Notes under the pieces: generated by a model | What the model was told of the DNA's origin: nothing | Seen by the model: the letters and a program-made list of their open reading frames with translations, nothing else | The model's database searches: none | Program-made: the position numbers and the translations under genes | Origin: Chitinophagaceae bacterium | Lineage (GTDB): Bacteria > Bacteroidota > Bacteroidia > Chitinophagales > Chitinophagaceae | DNA length: 64,000 bases | NCBI GenBank assembly: GCA_947380905.1 | Contig: CANCSS010000003.1 | Span: 1-64,000 of the forward strand | Direction of reading: 5' to 3' | Shown here: piece after piece, positions 52,587 through 61,823 of the stretch | Numbering within the stretch: position 1 is the stretch's first letter | Layout of the letters: each line of letters begins with the position of its first letter

Positions 52587-53510
52587 TTATTTTGAAGCCT
52601 TGGCTACTGGATTTAGGTCTTTCATAAAATTAGTTACTTGTGAAATTTTTCCCTCTAAATTATAAGTATAAATAAGAACTTGTCTTTTTTCAAAAGAGGT
52701 TCCATTTTTAAACTCTTCTTTCATTATTGCATTTACAAGTATGCCAGATTCCGGATCGGTATCGGTCATTTTGTAGGGCAAAATCCCATTAATTTTCCAT
52801 TCTACAGATTTTGTACCATTAAAATGTGCTGTCCAAAAATCGATTGTCTTAACCCTAACTGTTACCCCATCTGCATGGCTCCAAGTAATGGAATCTGCAA
52901 ATACACTGCTTACTCCTACAGCGTCCATTTTATTAAAGGCAATACCCATTTTTTCAATGGCTGCTACTTCACCTCTATTAGAAAGTGTAAATGTTGATGT
53001 GGTATCTTTTAAATAAACTTTTCCTCCCGTTTCTAAACCAAATTCATTCTCTTTAGGTCTAGCTACAAATTGTTTGAAATTACTAATTTTCAAATCTTTA
53101 TTCACTGTATTTACTTCAAACACATAAATTTTTTCTTTAGAACCATTGTTATATACTCTATTTTCTTCGGATAAAGTAAATACTAAATTATCTTCAGCGC
53201 CTTGCACTTTTAACGGGAATGATAAATAAGGTTTTTGGTCAAGACTTTTCATGGCCTTATGATATTTTATCGTAAAATCTCTTGTTTTTTCTGCTCTATC
53301 TTTTGAAGAAAACGAAAGGTCCTTTTCGGCATCATTCGTATTATAGGCTTTTATACTTTCTAAAACCACATTCATCGCTTTGTCATCTCCCAAAACGTAT
53401 GATTTGTCTTTATTTTTACCCTCTTGAAATATTTTACCTGCAGTTTTAGTTTGCGCAGTAGCGTTCAAGCTAATAATCGCTATTGCGATCATTAATGTAA
53501 TCTTTTTCAT
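52587..53510 (-). CDS. Secreted protein with two NTF2-like domains (paralogue 2)
   Basis: This 307-residue protein has a signal peptide (MKKITLMIAIAIISLNATAQ). It is a close paralogue of the protein at 45526: same length, same two NTF2-like units and shared motifs (GDDKAMNVVL; LSEENRVYNNGSKEKIY; GGKVYLKDTTSTFTLSNRGE; DSITWSHADGV; MTDTDPESGILVNA). Function is unknown. It is convergent with the SusCD operon. The 27-bp palindrome at 53542 lies 31 bp upstream. The duplication seems fairly old, as many surface positions differ. Confidence 0.85.
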   Translation of the reverse strand: MKKITLMIAIAIISLNATAQTKTAGKIFQEGKNKDKSYVLGDDKAMNVVLESIKAYNTNDAEKDLSFSSKDRAEKTRDFTIKYHKAMKSLDQKPYLSFPLKVQGAEDNLVFTLSEENRVYNNGSKEKIYVFEVNTVNKDLKISNFKQFVARPKENEFGLETGGKVYLKDTTSTFTLSNRGEVAAIEKMGIAFNKMDAVGVSSVFADSITWSHADGVTVRVKTIDFWTAHFNGTKSVEWKINGILPYKMTDTDPESGILVNAIMKEEFKNGTSFEKRQVLIYTYNLEGKISQVTNFMKDLNPVAKASK

Positions 53511-53541
53511 AATTATTTTTTTAATGAACTAGTAAGGTAGT

Positions 53542-53568
53542 GTAATACTTTTAAAAAGAAAGTATTAC
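53542..53568. promoter_or_regulatory. 27-bp palindrome upstream of NTF2-like paralogue 2
   Basis: Arms GTAATACTTT (53542-53551) and AAAGTATTAC (53559-53568) flank the spacer TAAAAAG. It is the same design as 46479-46505. Confidence 0.65.
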
Positions 53569-53751
53569 AAGTAATTAGTAACATTATAACTGTTTCCCCT
53601 ACTGACGTAGTTGTTTCATAGGGTATTTTTGAATAGAGTTAACTATAAATCATTGGCGTTTAATTGCCTATAGTTTGATGCATGCTTGGTAATGCCAGAC
53701 TAAATTTTAAAAACCAATTAAACCTTTTGAGCCCTTCTTTGTTATTTAGGT

Positions 53752-54345
53752 ATGAAAATATTTTATTTCTTTCTTGCCTTAGGCATTGTTTTTATTGTAT
53801 TTCAATCGTTTAGAACCATTTCGGCTACTAAAATTGAAACCCAAAAATACCGGGTGGTTAAAGTAGAAGACGGTTTTGAAATACGTTTTTATCCGCAAGC
53901 TACTTTTGCAACAATCTATTCATCTGGTACCAATTACAAGCAGGTGGCGAGCGGGGGCTTTAGAAAATTGGCCGGTTATATTTTTGGAGGCAATGAGCAA
54001 AATAAAAGTATTTCTATGACAGCTCCTGTAAGAATGGAAATGAGTGAAAAAGGATCTTCCATGAGTTTTGTGATGCCAGAAAAATACGATGAATCTAGCT
54101 TGCCTAAACCCAAGGATGCCAGCGTGCAAATCAAAAAATCACAAGAAATGTATGCCGCCGTAATCACCTTTGGCGGTTATGCGAATGACGAAAAAATACA
54201 AAACTATACCAATAAATTAATTGCTATGCTTTCGCAAAAAGGCATTAAAGTAATTGGTGGGTATAATTTTCTAGGGTACAATGCCCCTTTTCAATTTTTG
54301 AGCAGAAAAAACGAAATATCTATCCCCGTTGAGTGGAAGGAATAA
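53752..54345 (+). CDS. SOUL-family haem-binding-like protein
   Basis: This 197-residue protein has an N-terminal hydrophobic segment (about 3-20), a signal peptide or anchor. The SOUL domain is clear: YRVVKVEDGFEIRFYPQATF, then GFRKLAGYIFGGNEQNKSIS, then MTAPVRMEMSEK and ITFGGYANDEKI. SOUL proteins bind haem or porphyrin in some lineages, but in bacteria activity is unproven. The gene is a single unit next to the SusCD/NTF2-like region. Confidence 0.92.
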   Translation: MKIFYFFLALGIVFIVFQSFRTISATKIETQKYRVVKVEDGFEIRFYPQATFATIYSSGTNYKQVASGGFRKLAGYIFGGNEQNKSISMTAPVRMEMSEKGSSMSFVMPEKYDESSLPKPKDASVQIKKSQEMYAAVITFGGYANDEKIQNYTNKLIAMLSQKGIKVIGGYNFLGYNAPFQFLSRKNEISIPVEWKE

Positions 54346-54471
54346 GTAGGTAATTATTTTTGAATAAAAATCGCTATTTTTAATAACGACTTTCTCTGCT
54401 ATTTATAGGCTATATACAGCATGATGTGTGATTGGTTTTTAAATAGCAGTTTGAATTCAAATTAATAATAC

Positions 54472-55500
54472 ATGAGCAATTCCCTCAAATTAGCCTGGGC
54501 CAATAATTTAAGAGCAGCTGCCACTTTGGGGGTGGTATTTATTCATTGTTCCTCCTATGTGATTTTAGATTTTGGACACATCGATAACAATCATTGGCTT
54601 ATCGCTGTTATTTTCAACACCGCTGTAAGATGGTCTGTGCCTGTGTTTGTGATGCTTACCGGATCTTTTGTCTTGTCTAATTACAATGATCAACTTGGGA
54701 ACTTTCTTGCCAATGCGTTTAAAAAAATTATCATCCCTTTTCTCATTTGGAGCATTGTATATTTGCTCTACAACAATTGGGATGAATTATTTGGCCTTGC
54801 ATTGTCCAATGTGCAAAAAAGAGCATTGCTTGTTGAAAAAGCCCTTTCCGGTACCGAAGTGCATCTTTGGTATGTATACATGATCATTAGCGTCTATTTG
54901 GTCATACCTATTTTTTCAAAATGGACCAACTTGGCCCGTACAAAAGAACTTGCACTGTTCCTAGGATGTTGGTTTTTCTTTTTAATCACAACTCCATTTC
55001 TAAACAATTATGCCACCGACTTTCAACTGAACTATTTTACTGGCTATATTGGTTATTTGATAGCAGGATTTTATTTTTTCAAATACTTGACACTTAATAA
55101 AGCTACCCTTTGGGCACTTTTGATTATTTCAATCGCCTCTATTGCAACGATAACTTATGGCGCTTCTTTTGAAAAAAAGGAGTTCAATGATGCATTGCTT
55201 GCGCCACTTACGCCAGGTATTTTTATAATGAGTGCTAGTATTTATTTATTATTTAAGCAATCATCCGTGACCTTGTCAAGTTGGATGACAAGTTTGGTGA
55301 ATCAAATTTGCAAGTATAGTTATGGAATTTACTTAGTGCATTATCTTATTTTGGCAATGATCAATGAATATTTGATTGGTATTGATTCTTTTCATCCCTT
55401 GTTAAGTATCCCTTTAATAAGTTTGTTGTGCTTTGCATGTTCATTTGGAACCATCTATCTGCTAAAAAAATTGCCTGTCCTTGGAAATTGGATAGGGTAA
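54472..55500 (+). CDS. Membrane acyltransferase 3 family protein
   Basis: This 342-residue inner-membrane protein has about ten predicted helices. The acyltransferase-3 signature Rx10H is present near the N-terminus (LRAAATLGVVFIHCSSY), and a WSVPVFVMLTGSF helix and a C-terminal SYGIYLVHY helix follow. Such proteins transfer acetyl or other acyl groups to surface sugars or lipids (O-acetylation). The substrate is unknown. It is a single-gene unit between the SOUL gene and the CocE cluster. Confidence 0.9.
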   Translation: MSNSLKLAWANNLRAAATLGVVFIHCSSYVILDFGHIDNNHWLIAVIFNTAVRWSVPVFVMLTGSFVLSNYNDQLGNFLANAFKKIIIPFLIWSIVYLLYNNWDELFGLALSNVQKRALLVEKALSGTEVHLWYVYMIISVYLVIPIFSKWTNLARTKELALFLGCWFFFLITTPFLNNYATDFQLNYFTGYIGYLIAGFYFFKYLTLNKATLWALLIISIASIATITYGASFEKKEFNDALLAPLTPGIFIMSASIYLLFKQSSVTLSSWMTSLVNQICKYSYGIYLVHYLILAMINEYLIGIDSFHPLLSIPLISLLCFACSFGTIYLLKKLPVLGNWIG

Positions 55501-55511
55501 ATGATTTTTTC

Positions 55512-55537
55512 AAGTATTACTTTCTTTTTAAAATAAT
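55512..55537. promoter_or_regulatory. Diverged copy of the AAAGTATTAC palindrome family
   Basis: AGTATTACTTTCTTTTTAAA (55513-55532) matches the reverse complement of the 53542 element over the spacer and one arm; the other arm is altered. It lies about 165 bp upstream of the CocE gene. Confidence 0.35.
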
Positions 55538-55699
55538 TCACTTATAGTCAAGTACTTACCTTCTATGTGCATGCCAAAGCCCGTCAGGATGGGTGATTTA
55601 ATGTGCGTATCTAAGATTTAAGCGTGGTTGTATCGAATTAAAAATATCTTATATTTATATAGGCTCAAGTTTTCCCATTTGTTCATCTAATTCACTTTT

Positions 55700-57451
55700 A
55701 TGAAAAAAATAATTTTATTAGTTCAGCTTTGTTTTAGTTTAACAGTTTTTGCCAACGAAATTAAAATCGAACGACATAAAGCCATTAAAATGAGAGATGG
55801 CATTGTGCTGTATGGCGATGTTTATATGCCAGCAAAAGAAGGCAAGTATCCTACCATTGTTTCTCGGACCCCATATGGCGTTCAAAGAGACGGCGCACAT
55901 AAAAATTTCATAAAATTTGCACAAAATGGATATGCAGTTGTGTTTGTGGATGTTAGAGGAAGATATGAAAGCGAGGGAAAGTGGGAGCCATTTAGAGACG
56001 AAGCTAAGGATGGCTATGATATAGTAGAGTGGGCTGCAGTGCAAAGCTTTTCTAATGGTCGTATTGCTACACAAGGGGGAAGTTATGTGGGGCACAATCA
56101 ATGGCAGACCATGAACGAGCATCCTCCACATATGATTGCTGCTTTTCCTTCTTTGGCTTCAACCAATCTTTATGCCAATTGGATTACTATGGGTGGAGCC
56201 TTTAGATTAAGTTTTAATTATGGATGGGGTGTGGTGAGGATGCCTAATAGAATTATGCTGCCTCAATATTGGCATACAGAATCCTTTGCACCAGAAGAAT
56301 TAAAATATGATAATATCTTATTTCATCTTCCTTTGAAAACGGGCGATCTTAAAAGTGCAGGCTATGCTGTACAGCATTATAGAGATTGGGTGGAGCATGA
56401 ATCTTATGACAGTTATTGGAAATCGATCAGTGACGAAGAACGTTTTGCAACTTATACAGTACCAGTGCATACTTTGGGAGGTTGGTTTGATATTTTCATA
56501 CAAGGAACGATCAATGGGTATGTGGGGATGAAAAATAAGGCAGCCAATGCAGATGCACGAAAATATACGAAAATGATTATTGGGCCATGGGGTCATGGTG
56601 CATCCCAAAGTTATGGTGGAGTTGATTTTACGCCGGCTGCATTTATTGACCAGTTTGAATTAGAATTAAAATTCTTTGACTTTCATTTAAAAGGACTTAA
56701 AAATGGATTAGATACGGAGGATCCCGTGAAATTATTTTACATGGGCGTGAATAAATGGAGAACGGAGAAAGATTGGCCCATTCCTGGAACACAGTATCAA
56801 AAAATATATTTAAGTAGTCAGGGAAATGCTAAATCTGTTAGAGGAAATGGAGTATTGAGTTTTCATCCACCTATGAATGAAGGCAAAGATCAATTTACAT
56901 ATGATCCCAATATGCCTGTGGGTACTTTAGGCGGTAATAATTGTTGTGGAACCCCTACGGCTACTGGGCCTGCAGACCAACGCCCTATTGAAAAAAGAGA
57001 AGACGTATTGGTGTATAGTTCTGATTTTTTAACGGCACCTGTTACTATTGCAGGGCCTGTTAAAGTAAAATTATTTGCATCAACAGATGGCCCAGATACA
57101 GATTGGATGATTAAATTAACCGATGTATACCCAGATGGAACTTCCATGCCAATTTCAGAGGGCATATTAAGAGCCAAATTTAGAGAAGGGTTGGATAAAA
57201 TAAAATTATTAACCCCCAATCAAACCTACCAATATGATATTGAGTTAACAGGTACGGCGAATGTTTTTCAAAAAGGACACAGAATTAGGGTGGATGTGAC
57301 TTCTAGTGACTTTCCTCAATTTGATCGAAATCCCAATACTGGAGAAAAATTAGGTCAAAGTGATAAAGTTAGAATTGCACATCAAACTATTTTTCATGGA
57401 GCGGCGCAAGCGAGTTATATCGAACTGCCTGTTGTAAATGGGTTTAACTAA
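55700..57451 (+). CDS. CocE/NonD-family secreted hydrolase (S15-like)
   Basis: This 583-residue exported enzyme has a signal peptide (cut near VFANE). The alpha/beta hydrolase core of the Xaa-Pro dipeptidyl-peptidase/CocE family has RTPYGVQRDGAH, FVDVRGRYES, nucleophile Ser128 in GGSYVG, and a late PWGHGASQSY for the His. The C-terminal jelly-roll domain (about 430-580, with PVTIAGPVKVKLFASTDGPD) is typical. The family hydrolyses esters, amides or acyl bonds; it could be an acylase. It heads a run of plus-strand genes (57480-62537) with amidohydrolases, so it may feed the same pathway. Confidence 0.9.
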   Translation: MKKIILLVQLCFSLTVFANEIKIERHKAIKMRDGIVLYGDVYMPAKEGKYPTIVSRTPYGVQRDGAHKNFIKFAQNGYAVVFVDVRGRYESEGKWEPFRDEAKDGYDIVEWAAVQSFSNGRIATQGGSYVGHNQWQTMNEHPPHMIAAFPSLASTNLYANWITMGGAFRLSFNYGWGVVRMPNRIMLPQYWHTESFAPEELKYDNILFHLPLKTGDLKSAGYAVQHYRDWVEHESYDSYWKSISDEERFATYTVPVHTLGGWFDIFIQGTINGYVGMKNKAANADARKYTKMIIGPWGHGASQSYGGVDFTPAAFIDQFELELKFFDFHLKGLKNGLDTEDPVKLFYMGVNKWRTEKDWPIPGTQYQKIYLSSQGNAKSVRGNGVLSFHPPMNEGKDQFTYDPNMPVGTLGGNNCCGTPTATGPADQRPIEKREDVLVYSSDFLTAPVTIAGPVKVKLFASTDGPDTDWMIKLTDVYPDGTSMPISEGILRAKFREGLDKIKLLTPNQTYQYDIELTGTANVFQKGHRIRVDVTSSDFPQFDRNPNTGEKLGQSDKVRIAHQTIFHGAAQASYIELPVVNGFN

Positions 57452-57479
57452 TTTATTTAATCATTTGTAATTTTTAACC

Positions 57480-58766
57480 ATGTATTCTAATTGTATTTCT
57501 TTTTTTTGTAAGGTTAAAATAGTAGTTATTTTATTTTTAGTAGTACTGGTGCAATTTTCACAAGCCCAATCCTATGATTTATTGATTAAGGGAGGAATGG
57601 TAATCGATCCTAAAAATAAAATCAATAGTGTCAAAGACATTGCCATTAAAAACGGAAAAATTGTTGAAATAGCAAATGCGATAGATAGTGTAAAAGCAAT
57701 TAAAACAATTAATGCAAGAGGGTTATATGTGAGTCCAGGATTGATTGACATGCATGTACATGCTTTTGCAGGTAGTGGTGATGCGGATGTGTATATTGCG
57801 GATGGATTTACGAGTGTTTTTCCTGATGGGTTTACTTTTAGGTCTGGGGTAACTACCATCGTTGATGCAGGTTCTTCGGGTTGGAGAAATTTCAGACAAT
57901 TTAAAAAACAAATTATCGATCGTTCTCAAACCAGGGTGTTGGCTTTATTGAATATTGTAGGCCTTGGAATGAAAAGCCGATTTGAGGAACAGGACAAGTC
58001 GGATATGAATCCCCAACAAGTGGCTTATATGATCAATAAGTTATACCCTCAACTACTTGTTGGTATTAAGTCGGCACATTATTGGGGCGATTTTTCGCAA
58101 GTAGACTTAGCAGTGCAAGCAGGAAATTTAGCAAAAGTACCCGTGATGGTTGATTTTGGAGAACATGATCCGCCTAATTCCATCGAAGATTTATTCATGA
58201 AGCATTTAAGACCAGGTGATATTTTTACACATACTTTTTCCTATGGTGTAAAAGGAAGAGAGAGTGTGGTAGATGAGCAAGCAAAGGTGAAACCTTTTGT
58301 TTTTGAAGCGCAAAAAAGAGGCATTGTTTTTGATGTAGGCCATGGCGGTGGTGCATTTTCATTTAGTCAAGCCATTCCGTCTTTTCAACAAGGATTTTAT
58401 CCCAACGTTATTAGTACCGATTTGCATACAGAAAGTATGAATGGAGGAATGAAAAATTTGAACAATGTGATGTCTAAATTTTTAAACATGGGCATGTCAA
58501 TGGAAGATGTAATTACTAGAGTTACCTGGAATCCTGCCAAAGTTATTCATAGAGAGGAGCTTGGTAATTTATCCATCGGTGCCGAAGCAGACCTAACCAT
58601 TTTGAGTATTTTATCGGGCCGTTTTGGATTTACAGATGTTCGTAAAACAAAAATCGAAGGCAATCAAAAAATTGAAACCGAATTAACCTTACGTGCTGGC
58701 AAAGTGGTTTGGGATTTAAATGGAATTAGCATGACTGCCTGGGAAGCTGAATCAAAAGCGCATTAA
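57480..58766 (+). CDS. Amidohydrolase/deacetylase-family metallohydrolase, paralogue 1
   Basis: This 428-residue exported enzyme has a signal peptide (cut near FSQAQ). The amidohydrolase features are a leading beta-sandwich (YDLLIKGGMVIDPKN), metal motif HVH in GLIDMHVHAF, Lys in LLVGIKSAHYWGD as a candidate carboxylated lysine, DVGHGGGAF and Asp in STDLHTESM. It belongs to the deacetylase-like group related to the Atu3266/EF0837 proteins. The substrate is unknown. It lies 28 bp after the CocE gene and 12 bp before its paralogue. Confidence 0.88.
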   Translation: MYSNCISFFCKVKIVVILFLVVLVQFSQAQSYDLLIKGGMVIDPKNKINSVKDIAIKNGKIVEIANAIDSVKAIKTINARGLYVSPGLIDMHVHAFAGSGDADVYIADGFTSVFPDGFTFRSGVTTIVDAGSSGWRNFRQFKKQIIDRSQTRVLALLNIVGLGMKSRFEEQDKSDMNPQQVAYMINKLYPQLLVGIKSAHYWGDFSQVDLAVQAGNLAKVPVMVDFGEHDPPNSIEDLFMKHLRPGDIFTHTFSYGVKGRESVVDEQAKVKPFVFEAQKRGIVFDVGHGGGAFSFSQAIPSFQQGFYPNVISTDLHTESMNGGMKNLNNVMSKFLNMGMSMEDVITRVTWNPAKVIHREELGNLSIGAEADLTILSILSGRFGFTDVRKTKIEGNQKIETELTLRAGKVVWDLNGISMTAWEAESKAH

Positions 58767-58778
58767 ACAATTATTACT

Positions 58779-60041
58779 ATGATTTTTTTCAAAAAACCCC
58801 TGCTGCTTTTTTTATTCTTTACTCCTTCATTTTTGTGGTCCCAGCCCTATGACATCTTAATCAAAAATGGGCATGTGATTGATGTAAAAAACAACATCAA
58901 TCAGATCATGGACATTGCTATAGTAAAAGATAAAATAGCACTAGTGGCTCCTACAATTTCAGCAAAGGATGCCGTGAAAGTAATCAATGCATCTGGGCTA
59001 TATGTGGTGCCTGGATTAATAGATTTACATTCACATGTTTTTGTGGGCACGGCACCAGATAAATTTGCCGACGGCGTCAATAGCGTTTCTCCTGATAATT
59101 TTACTTTTAAATCGGGCATTACAACTGTGGTAGATGCGGGTACTGCAGGGTACAAAAATTTTGAAAAATTTAAAACACAGGTCATTGACAAATCTCAAAC
59201 CCGTGTATTGTCTTTTTTAAATATTGCAGGATGGGGTATCAGTGGCAATCAACCCAGCCTGCTTTCTAAAAATATTAGTTTAGAAGAAGAAAAATTTTTT
59301 GAAGAATTGAATGTAGATAGCGCACTAATCATAGCTAATAAATATAAAAATATGATCGTGGGGGTAAAAATTGGCCACTTTGATGGCAGCAATTGGACGC
59401 CATTTGATAGAGCGATTTCACTTGCAGAAAAAATGAATGCCCCTTTATTTGTGGAATGTCATTTGCCTCAATTTTCGCTCGAAGACCAGTTAAATAAAAT
59501 GCGACCAGGTGATATCATTACGCATTCTTATGAAAAAGTAGCCGAAAGAATGCCAGTAGTGGATGAGCAAGGAAAATTAAGACCCTTTGTATTGGCTGCT
59601 AAACAAAGAGGCATTCGATTTGATGTTGGACATGGGGGTGCAGGATTTTGGTTTGAGCAAGCCATTCCTGCATTCAAGCAAGGGTTAATACCCAATTCAT
59701 TTGGCACCGATTTACATAAATTTAGCGTTAATGCTGGCATGAAATCTATGTTAAATGTGATGTCTAAATTTTATACCATTGGGATGGCTTTTGAAGATAT
59801 AATAGCTCATGCTACTTGGATACCTGCTCAATCTATACATAGAGAAGATTTAGGAAATTTAAGTGTTGGTTCCGTAGCTGATATTGCTGTGTTAAGTATT
59901 TTAGAAGGTCAATATGGTTTTATAGATGCGGGGGGTAGTAAAATCAACGGACAAAAAAAATTGGAAGCTGAATTGACCCTGCGCGCAGGTAAGGTAGTTT
60001 GGGATTTAAATGGACTTAATGCAACCCTCTATAAGTTTTAA
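58779..60041 (+). CDS. Amidohydrolase/deacetylase-family metallohydrolase, paralogue 2
   Basis: This 420-residue exported paralogue of the previous gene has a signal peptide (cut near FLWSQ). Motifs align one for one: YDILIKNGHVIDVKN, GLIDLHSHVF, MIVGVKIGHFDGS, THSYEK, DVGHGGAGF and GTDLHKFSVN. The metal-binding set looks complete, with no sign of decay. Keeping both copies side by side suggests two related substrates or a heteromer. The last residues read AELTLRAGKVVWDLNG, as in its paralogue. Confidence 0.88.
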   Translation: MIFFKKPLLLFLFFTPSFLWSQPYDILIKNGHVIDVKNNINQIMDIAIVKDKIALVAPTISAKDAVKVINASGLYVVPGLIDLHSHVFVGTAPDKFADGVNSVSPDNFTFKSGITTVVDAGTAGYKNFEKFKTQVIDKSQTRVLSFLNIAGWGISGNQPSLLSKNISLEEEKFFEELNVDSALIIANKYKNMIVGVKIGHFDGSNWTPFDRAISLAEKMNAPLFVECHLPQFSLEDQLNKMRPGDIITHSYEKVAERMPVVDEQGKLRPFVLAAKQRGIRFDVGHGGAGFWFEQAIPAFKQGLIPNSFGTDLHKFSVNAGMKSMLNVMSKFYTIGMAFEDIIAHATWIPAQSIHREDLGNLSVGSVADIAVLSILEGQYGFIDAGGSKINGQKKLEAELTLRAGKVVWDLNGLNATLYKF

Positions 60042-60061
60042 GAAATATAATAAGATTTACC

Positions 60062-61810
60062 ATGCCAATATCCAACTTCTCATCAGCCATCTCAAAGCAT
60101 ATTGCAACATGGGTAGGCTGCTCCTTATTTTTGGCAGCTTGCTCAAGATTGCCCAATAGCGATAAAGACAATGGGGGCTTAATCTTACCCGACGGATTTG
60201 GAGCAGTGGTGGTAGTTGATAGCATTGGGTCTGCAAGACATTTTGCAGTGAATGACAACGGAGATATTTATGTTAAAAGAAGAACTTACAAAGAGGATGA
60301 AGGAAGCTTGGCTTTAAGGGATGTCAATGGAGATGGCAAAGCAGACACCATAAAAAAATTCGGTGGGTATCCTAGCAAAGGATATGGATCTACCGAAATG
60401 AGAATCCACAATGGGTATTTATATTTTAGTACCGATTTAGTATTGTATCGTCAAAAGCTAACCCCCGGGAAATTAATTCCAGAAGCTGCACCAGAAATTG
60501 TTTTAACCGACGATCATGCACATGGATCTCATTGGCATATTACAAAACCAGTTGCTTTTGATAATAAAGGAAATATGTATGTTCCTTTTGGAGCTCCTAC
60601 AAATGCTTGTCAAGATTTATTCAATAATACCCCAGGAGGAACTGCCGGTGTGCCTGGTCAAGATCCTTGTCCAGAATTAATTCAACATGGAGGTATTTGG
60701 AAATTTGATGCCAATAAAATTGGCCTTACTCAAAAAGATGGTGTGAGATTTGCAACAGGTATTAGAAGTGTTGTGGGCATTGCTTGGAATGAGGAACAAA
60801 ATAGTTTGTATTTAGTGCAGCATGGCAGAGACGATTTGCACCTATTATGGCCTGATGAATATACACCATGGAAAAGTGCCATACTTCCGGCAGAAGAGTT
60901 GTTAAAAATAAATGAAGGAGATGATTTTGGTTGGCCTTATAGTTACTACGATCAAACGCAAGGTAAAAATGTGTTGGCTCCTGAATATGGAGGAGATGGT
61001 AAAAAAGATCCTAGAACTAAAGTAGCATTGCCTGCCATGGGTTTCCCGGCGCATTGGGCTCCCAATGATATCTTATTTTACAAAGGCAATCAATTTCCTG
61101 AACGCTACAAGCATGGTGCATTTATTGCTTTTCATGGATCCACCAATAGAGCACCTTATCCACAAGCGGGTTATTTTATTTGTTTTGTCCCATTTGAAAA
61201 TGGGAAACCAAATGGTCAATGGGAAGTTTTTGCCAATGGATTTGCCAATGCAGACCCTATTGTGAATGTGAGTGATGCCAAATACAGACCGATGGGATTG
61301 TCTGAAGGTCCGGATGGATCCTTGTATATTATAGAATCTGAAAAGGGAAAGATTTGGCGCATTATGTTTAAGGCAGATAAGCAACAATATGGAAAAGCCC
61401 AACTGAATAAAATGGAGTTGGAAAAAAATAAATCCAATCTAAGAACCCCAGATGAAATCAATGATAATCTATATAAAGAAAAAGTGAGGCCAGGTGCGCA
61501 AATTTATAATTTTTATTGTAGATCTTGTCATCAAGGAAATGGGAAAGGCGATGAGAATAGATTCCCGCCTCTTGCAGGATCTGACTGGGTGACAGGAGAT
61601 ACTAAAAGGTTATTAAACGTAATTTTAAATGGCCTTACTGGGCCGCTCACCATGAATGAAAAGTCCTATAATAATATCATGCCTAAGCATGACTTTTTAA
61701 AAGACGAAGATGTGGTTGAATTGGTTAACTTTATAAGAACGCATTTTGGAAACAATGCAAGTAATATCAATATACAGCAAGTGCAAGCTATCAGAAAGGC
61801 GCATAAATAA
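60062..61810 (+). CDS. PQQ-type sugar dehydrogenase fused to cytochrome c
   Basis: This 582-residue exported protein has a possible lipobox (SLFLAAC). The sorbosone/glucose dehydrogenase-type propeller spans about 35-445 (LILPDGFGAVVVV; LRDVNGDGKADT; GIRSVVGIAWNEEQ; GDDFGWPYSYYD; GPDGSLYIIESE). A C-terminal cytochrome c domain has haem motif CRSCH (486-490) and likely distal Met540 (NNIMPKHDF). It oxidises a sugar or alcohol and passes electrons to its own haem. It follows the two amidohydrolases at a 20-bp gap, so the substrate may be linked to theirs. Confidence 0.9.
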   Translation: MPISNFSSAISKHIATWVGCSLFLAACSRLPNSDKDNGGLILPDGFGAVVVVDSIGSARHFAVNDNGDIYVKRRTYKEDEGSLALRDVNGDGKADTIKKFGGYPSKGYGSTEMRIHNGYLYFSTDLVLYRQKLTPGKLIPEAAPEIVLTDDHAHGSHWHITKPVAFDNKGNMYVPFGAPTNACQDLFNNTPGGTAGVPGQDPCPELIQHGGIWKFDANKIGLTQKDGVRFATGIRSVVGIAWNEEQNSLYLVQHGRDDLHLLWPDEYTPWKSAILPAEELLKINEGDDFGWPYSYYDQTQGKNVLAPEYGGDGKKDPRTKVALPAMGFPAHWAPNDILFYKGNQFPERYKHGAFIAFHGSTNRAPYPQAGYFICFVPFENGKPNGQWEVFANGFANADPIVNVSDAKYRPMGLSEGPDGSLYIIESEKGKIWRIMFKADKQQYGKAQLNKMELEKNKSNLRTPDEINDNLYKEKVRPGAQIYNFYCRSCHQGNGKGDENRFPPLAGSDWVTGDTKRLLNVILNGLTGPLTMNEKSYNNIMPKHDFLKDEDVVELVNFIRTHFGNNASNINIQQVQAIRKAHK

Positions 61811-61823
61811 AATAAATTTTTTA

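Noticed and set aside
56890..57219. 109-codon minus-strand ORF inside the CocE gene
   Set aside because: The plus-strand frame encodes conserved CocE C-terminal motifs through this stretch; the antisense frame has none.
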